Origin: WHSW01 sp963828755
GTDB taxonomy: Bacteria > Actinomycetota > Thermoleophilia > Solirubrobacterales > 70-9
Direction: 5' to 3'
Assembly: GCA_963828755.1 (NCBI GenBank)
Contig: CAWHFY010000015.1
Coordinates: forward strand, 68,468-132,467
Length of the DNA stretch: 64,000 bases
Made by a program: the position numbers and the translations under genes. Position 1 is the first letter of the stretch. Each line of letters begins with the position of its first letter. Shown here one piece after another: positions 62,051 to 64,000 of this stretch. Below the pieces are notes generated by a model. It had not been told where the DNA came from. It searched no databases and saw only the letters and a program-made list of their open reading frames with translations.

Positions 62051-62523
62051 CGTCGGCTGCTCCCCGGTCGCCGGCTTCGGGTCCTTAGGCCTCCATCGGC
62101 GCAGGATCCTACGAGCGCGCCGGCGGACGGCGGCAGCGGCGCGCGCACCTCGCCGTCGTCCGGCTCCAGCGGCCGGCCGTCGGCGACCCAGGCCTCGAGG
62201 CCGCCGGCGAGGTTGTGGGTGTCCCAGCCAGCTTCGCGGAATGCGTCGGCGGCCATCCCCGAGCGATTCCCGCTGCGACAGACGAACAGCACCGGGCGGT
62301 CCTTGGGGATCTCGCCCGCGCGGCCGCTGAGCTCGTTCATCTCGATGTGCGCCGACCCGGTCAGGTGGCCGCCCTCGAACTCGTACTCGCGGCGGACGTC
62401 GATCACCGCTGCTCCGGCCTCGATCAACTCGGCGCTCGCGCCGGGATCGAGCTCGGCCGCTGCCGTCTCGACCGCTTCTGCGTCCTCGCTCACGGCGACA
62501 TCATTACCGATCGCCAGATCCAT
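62023..62523 (-). CDS. rhodanese-like domain protein
   Basis: This sulfurtransferase-fold protein of about 166 residues has AAVIDVRREYEFEGGHLTGS, HIEMNELSGR and the active-site cysteine loop VLFVCRSGNRSGMAADAFR, followed by AGWDTHNLAGGLEAW. Rhodaneses transfer sulfane sulfur to cyanide or thiols. The last 55 residues are basic and overlap the start region of the next gene; a shorter form is likely if a base is wrong there. A GTG at 62493 is an alternative start. A palindrome overlaps its ATG at 62523. Confidence 0.85.
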   Translation of the reverse strand: MDLAIGNDVAVSEDAEAVETAAAELDPGASAELIEAGAAVIDVRREYEFEGGHLTGSAHIEMNELSGRAGEIPKDRPVLFVCRSGNRSGMAADAFREAGWDTHNLAGGLEAWVADGRPLEPDDGEVRAPLPPSAGALVGSCADGGLRTRSRRPGSSRRCRRPVRSR

Positions 62524-62537
62524 TTTCGCCGAAAATG
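62521..62537. promoter_or_regulatory. palindromic operator-like site between divergent genes
   Basis: CATTTTC-GCC-GAAAATG is a perfect 7+3+7 inverted repeat covering the rhodanese start codon, in the gap before the YCII gene (62614). It stands out as AT-rich in this genome and is a plausible repressor site. Confidence 0.5.
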
Positions 62538-62613
62538 TCGAAATCGGCGGATCAGCGGCGTCGTCGTTGATGAGGCCGCGAGAAGAGCGGCGAACCGAGA
62601 TCGAGGAGGAACC

Positions 62614-62961
62614 ATGCCCCGATACATGCTGTTGATGTACCAGCCGGCCGACCGGCGCCCGACGCCCGATGAGATCGCCGAGCAGTACCCGGCGTGGGCC
62701 GAGTACGACCGCGCCGTCAAGGAGGCCGACGCCTTCGTCGCCAACGACGGCCTCGCACCCCCGGAGTCGGCGACCACGGTGCGCGTCCGCGGCGGCGACA
62801 CGCAGATCACCGACGGACCGTTCGCGGAGACGAAGGAGTATCTGGCCGGCTACTACCTGATCGAGGCCGCCGACCTCGACGCGGCGCTCGGGTGGGCGGC
62901 GAAGATCCCGAGCAGCGCCTTCGGCTCAGTCGAGGTGCGCCCGATGTGGGGGGCGTCGTAA
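62614..62961 (+). CDS. YCII-related DGPF-domain protein
   Basis: This 115-residue protein has the DGPF signature (ITDGPFAETKEYLAGYYLIE) and the start MPRYMLLMYQPADRRPTPDE with a catalytic-type histidine/aspartate layout of the YCII family. GAGGAGGAA precedes ATG 62614. Such genes are nearly always next to a long ECF sigma factor, as here, where the sigma gene overlaps its end. Together they form a known but poorly understood signalling pair. Confidence 0.93.
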   Translation: MPRYMLLMYQPADRRPTPDEIAEQYPAWAEYDRAVKEADAFVANDGLAPPESATTVRVRGGDTQITDGPFAETKEYLAGYYLIEAADLDAALGWAAKIPSSAFGSVEVRPMWGAS

Positions 62962-64000
62962 TCAGCCCCGATCCGGCCGCGGCGGTCGAGCGTGCCTTTC
63001 GCGAGGAGCAGGGCGCGGTCGTCGCGACCCTGATCCGCCAACTCGGCGACTTCCAGCTCGCCGAGGACGCGGTTCAGGACGCGTTCGCCGCCGCGGTCGC
63101 GAGCTGGGGCGCCGACGGCGTCCCGGCGAACCCCGGCGCCTGGATCACCGTGACCGCGCGGCGCAAGGCGATCGACCGCCTGCGGCGCGAGCGGGCGAGC
63201 GCGGATCGCGTCGAGCGGCTCACCGAGCTCGCCCGCCTCGACGCCCAGGAGCACCGCCCCGACGCGGAGCCGAGCGCCGTCGAGGACGACCGCCTGCGAC
63301 TGATCTTCACCTGCTGTCACCCGGCGCTGGCGATGCCGGCGAGGGTGGCGCTGACGCTGAAGCTGCTCGGCGGGCTAGGCACCGCTGAGATCGCGCGCGC
63401 CTTCTTGACCACCGAGACGACGATGGCGCAGCGGCTCGTCCGGGCGAAGCGCAAGATCGCCGCGGCGAAGATCCCCTACCGGGTGCCGCCGGATGACGTC
63501 CTGCCCGACCGGCTCGCGGGCGTGCGCGCGGTCGTCTACCTGATCTTCAACGAGGGCTACGAGGCCTCCGAGGGCGAGCTGCTCGTCCGGGGCGAGCTCT
63601 GCAGCGAGGCGATCCGCCTCGGACGGCTGCTCTGCGCGCTGATGCCCGACGACGCCGAGGTCCGCGGCCTGCTGGCGCTGATGCTGCTGCACGACGCGCG
63701 ACGTGAGGCGCGCATCGACGATCACGGCCGCTACGTCCCGCTCGACCGCCAGGATCGCTCGCGGTGGGACCAGGGGCGGATCCAGGAAGGGCTGCGGGCG
63801 CTGGAGGCGGCCTCCACGCTCGGGGTCGCGGGCCCGTACTTCGTGCAGGCGGCGATCGCGGCGGAGCACGTCCGGGCCCCGGACCCGGAGCGCGTCGACT
63901 GGGCGCGGATCGCGGAGCTCTACGAGCTGCTGGGGCAGGTCGCGCCGTCGCCGGTGGTCGAGGTCAATCGGGCGGTGGCCGTCGCCGCCGACGCTGGGCC
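62946..64000 (+). CDS. ECF sigma factor with C-terminal extension (ECF42-like), 3' end missing
   Basis: Sigma region 2 is seen at residues 15-80 (VERAFREEQGAVVATLIRQL, LAEDAVQDAFAAAVASWGAD, WITVTARRKAIDRLRRER) and region 4 at about 120-185 (MPARVALTLKLLGGLGTAEI, TTETTMAQRLVRAKRKIAAA). A long C-terminal helical extension follows (VVYLIFNEGYEASEGELLVR, ELCSEAIRLGRLLCALMPDD). The pairing with a DGPF/YCII gene is that of ECF42. The GTG at 62946 overlaps the YCII gene by 16 bp. The gene runs past the right edge. Confidence 0.92.
   Translation, partial: MGGVVISPDPAAAVERAFREEQGAVVATLIRQLGDFQLAEDAVQDAFAAAVASWGADGVPANPGAWITVTARRKAIDRLRRERASADRVERLTELARLDAQEHRPDAEPSAVEDDRLRLIFTCCHPALAMPARVALTLKLLGGLGTAEIARAFLTTETTMAQRLVRAKRKIAAAKIPYRVPPDDVLPDRLAGVRAVVYLIFNEGYEASEGELLVRGELCSEAIRLGRLLCALMPDDAEVRGLLALMLLHDARREARIDDHGRYVPLDRQDRSRWDQGRIQEGLRALEAASTLGVAGPYFVQAAIAAEHVRAPDPERVDWARIAELYELLGQVAPSPVVEVNRAVAVAADAG

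Overview
This window is about 64 kb of very GC-rich DNA with tightly packed genes, frequent 1-4 bp stop/start overlaps and many GTG starts. The gene set includes an actinobacterial mIHF-like protein, an HemQ-type coproheme decarboxylase, an FprA-type ferredoxin reductase, a SigB/SigF-type sigma factor, Mce-type (YrbE) permeases, a PimA-like glycosyltransferase and DUF3618/DUF6636/DUF5679-like proteins. This suggests a high-GC actinobacterium, possibly of the Thermoleophilia/Solirubrobacterales type; that placement is inference. No rRNA, tRNA, CRISPR array, insertion sequence or prophage was recognised.

Layout. 1-3.2 kb: a CaiB-type CoA-transferase (cut by the window edge) with a MerR regulator, an SDR and a lipoprotein. 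3.2-7.5 kb: a general-stress module (sigma factor, anti-anti-sigma STAS protein, GAF/PAS/PP2C phosphatase) headed by divergent SigB/SigF-like promoters and a structured leader. 7.5-10.4 kb: a nitrilase-TetR operon with a palindromic operator, then a three-gene membrane operon under another GTTT/GGGTA promoter. 10.4-18.9 kb: DegV, an HpnA-like epimerase, redox and Fe-S genes (IscA-type protein, ABC-F ATPase, monothiol glutaredoxin, BolA, ferredoxin reductase) and HemQ. 18.9-26.9 kb: a phosphatase-like membrane protein, a glycosyltransferase fused to a flippase-like membrane domain, and metH behind a SAM riboswitch. 27-33.3 kb: YjbQ, GST, thioesterase, aldehyde dehydrogenase, two tandem PQQ-type sugar dehydrogenase lipoproteins and a third lipoprotein. 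33.5-42.2 kb: YrbE-A/YrbE-B/ATPase, an RND (MMPL/HpnN-like) exporter, a thioredoxin-fold protein, small membrane and unknown proteins and an mIHF-like gene. 42.6-46.4 kb: a divergent serine-palmitoyltransferase-like / ceramide-synthase-like pair and AlkA. 46.4-49.1 kb: thiZXY behind a TPP riboswitch. 49.1-64 kb: PlsC, a MoxR/VWA pair, PPK2, a coiled-coil protein, PucR, glnK-amtB, an MBL-fold hydrolase with a PAS protein, a GGDEF/HD-GYP protein, small proteins, a rhodanese and an ECF-sigma/YCII pair cut by the right edge.

Two properties run through the whole window. First, about twenty clear single-base frame changes interrupt otherwise intact conserved genes; unpolished sequence is the likeliest cause, so these genes are annotated here as single CDSs with the break located. 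Second, many genes have a TANNNT -10 hexamer only 6-9 nt upstream of the start codon and no Shine-Dalgarno, so leaderless transcription appears common. The most interesting biology is (i) the spt/bCerS-like divergent pair with overlapping -10 elements, which suggests sphingolipid synthesis, (ii) the nested divergent SigF-type promoters at the sigma-factor locus together with the same promoter type before the DUF4235/Holin-X/DUF3618 operon, and (iii) a two-copy inverted-repeat family at gene 3' ends.
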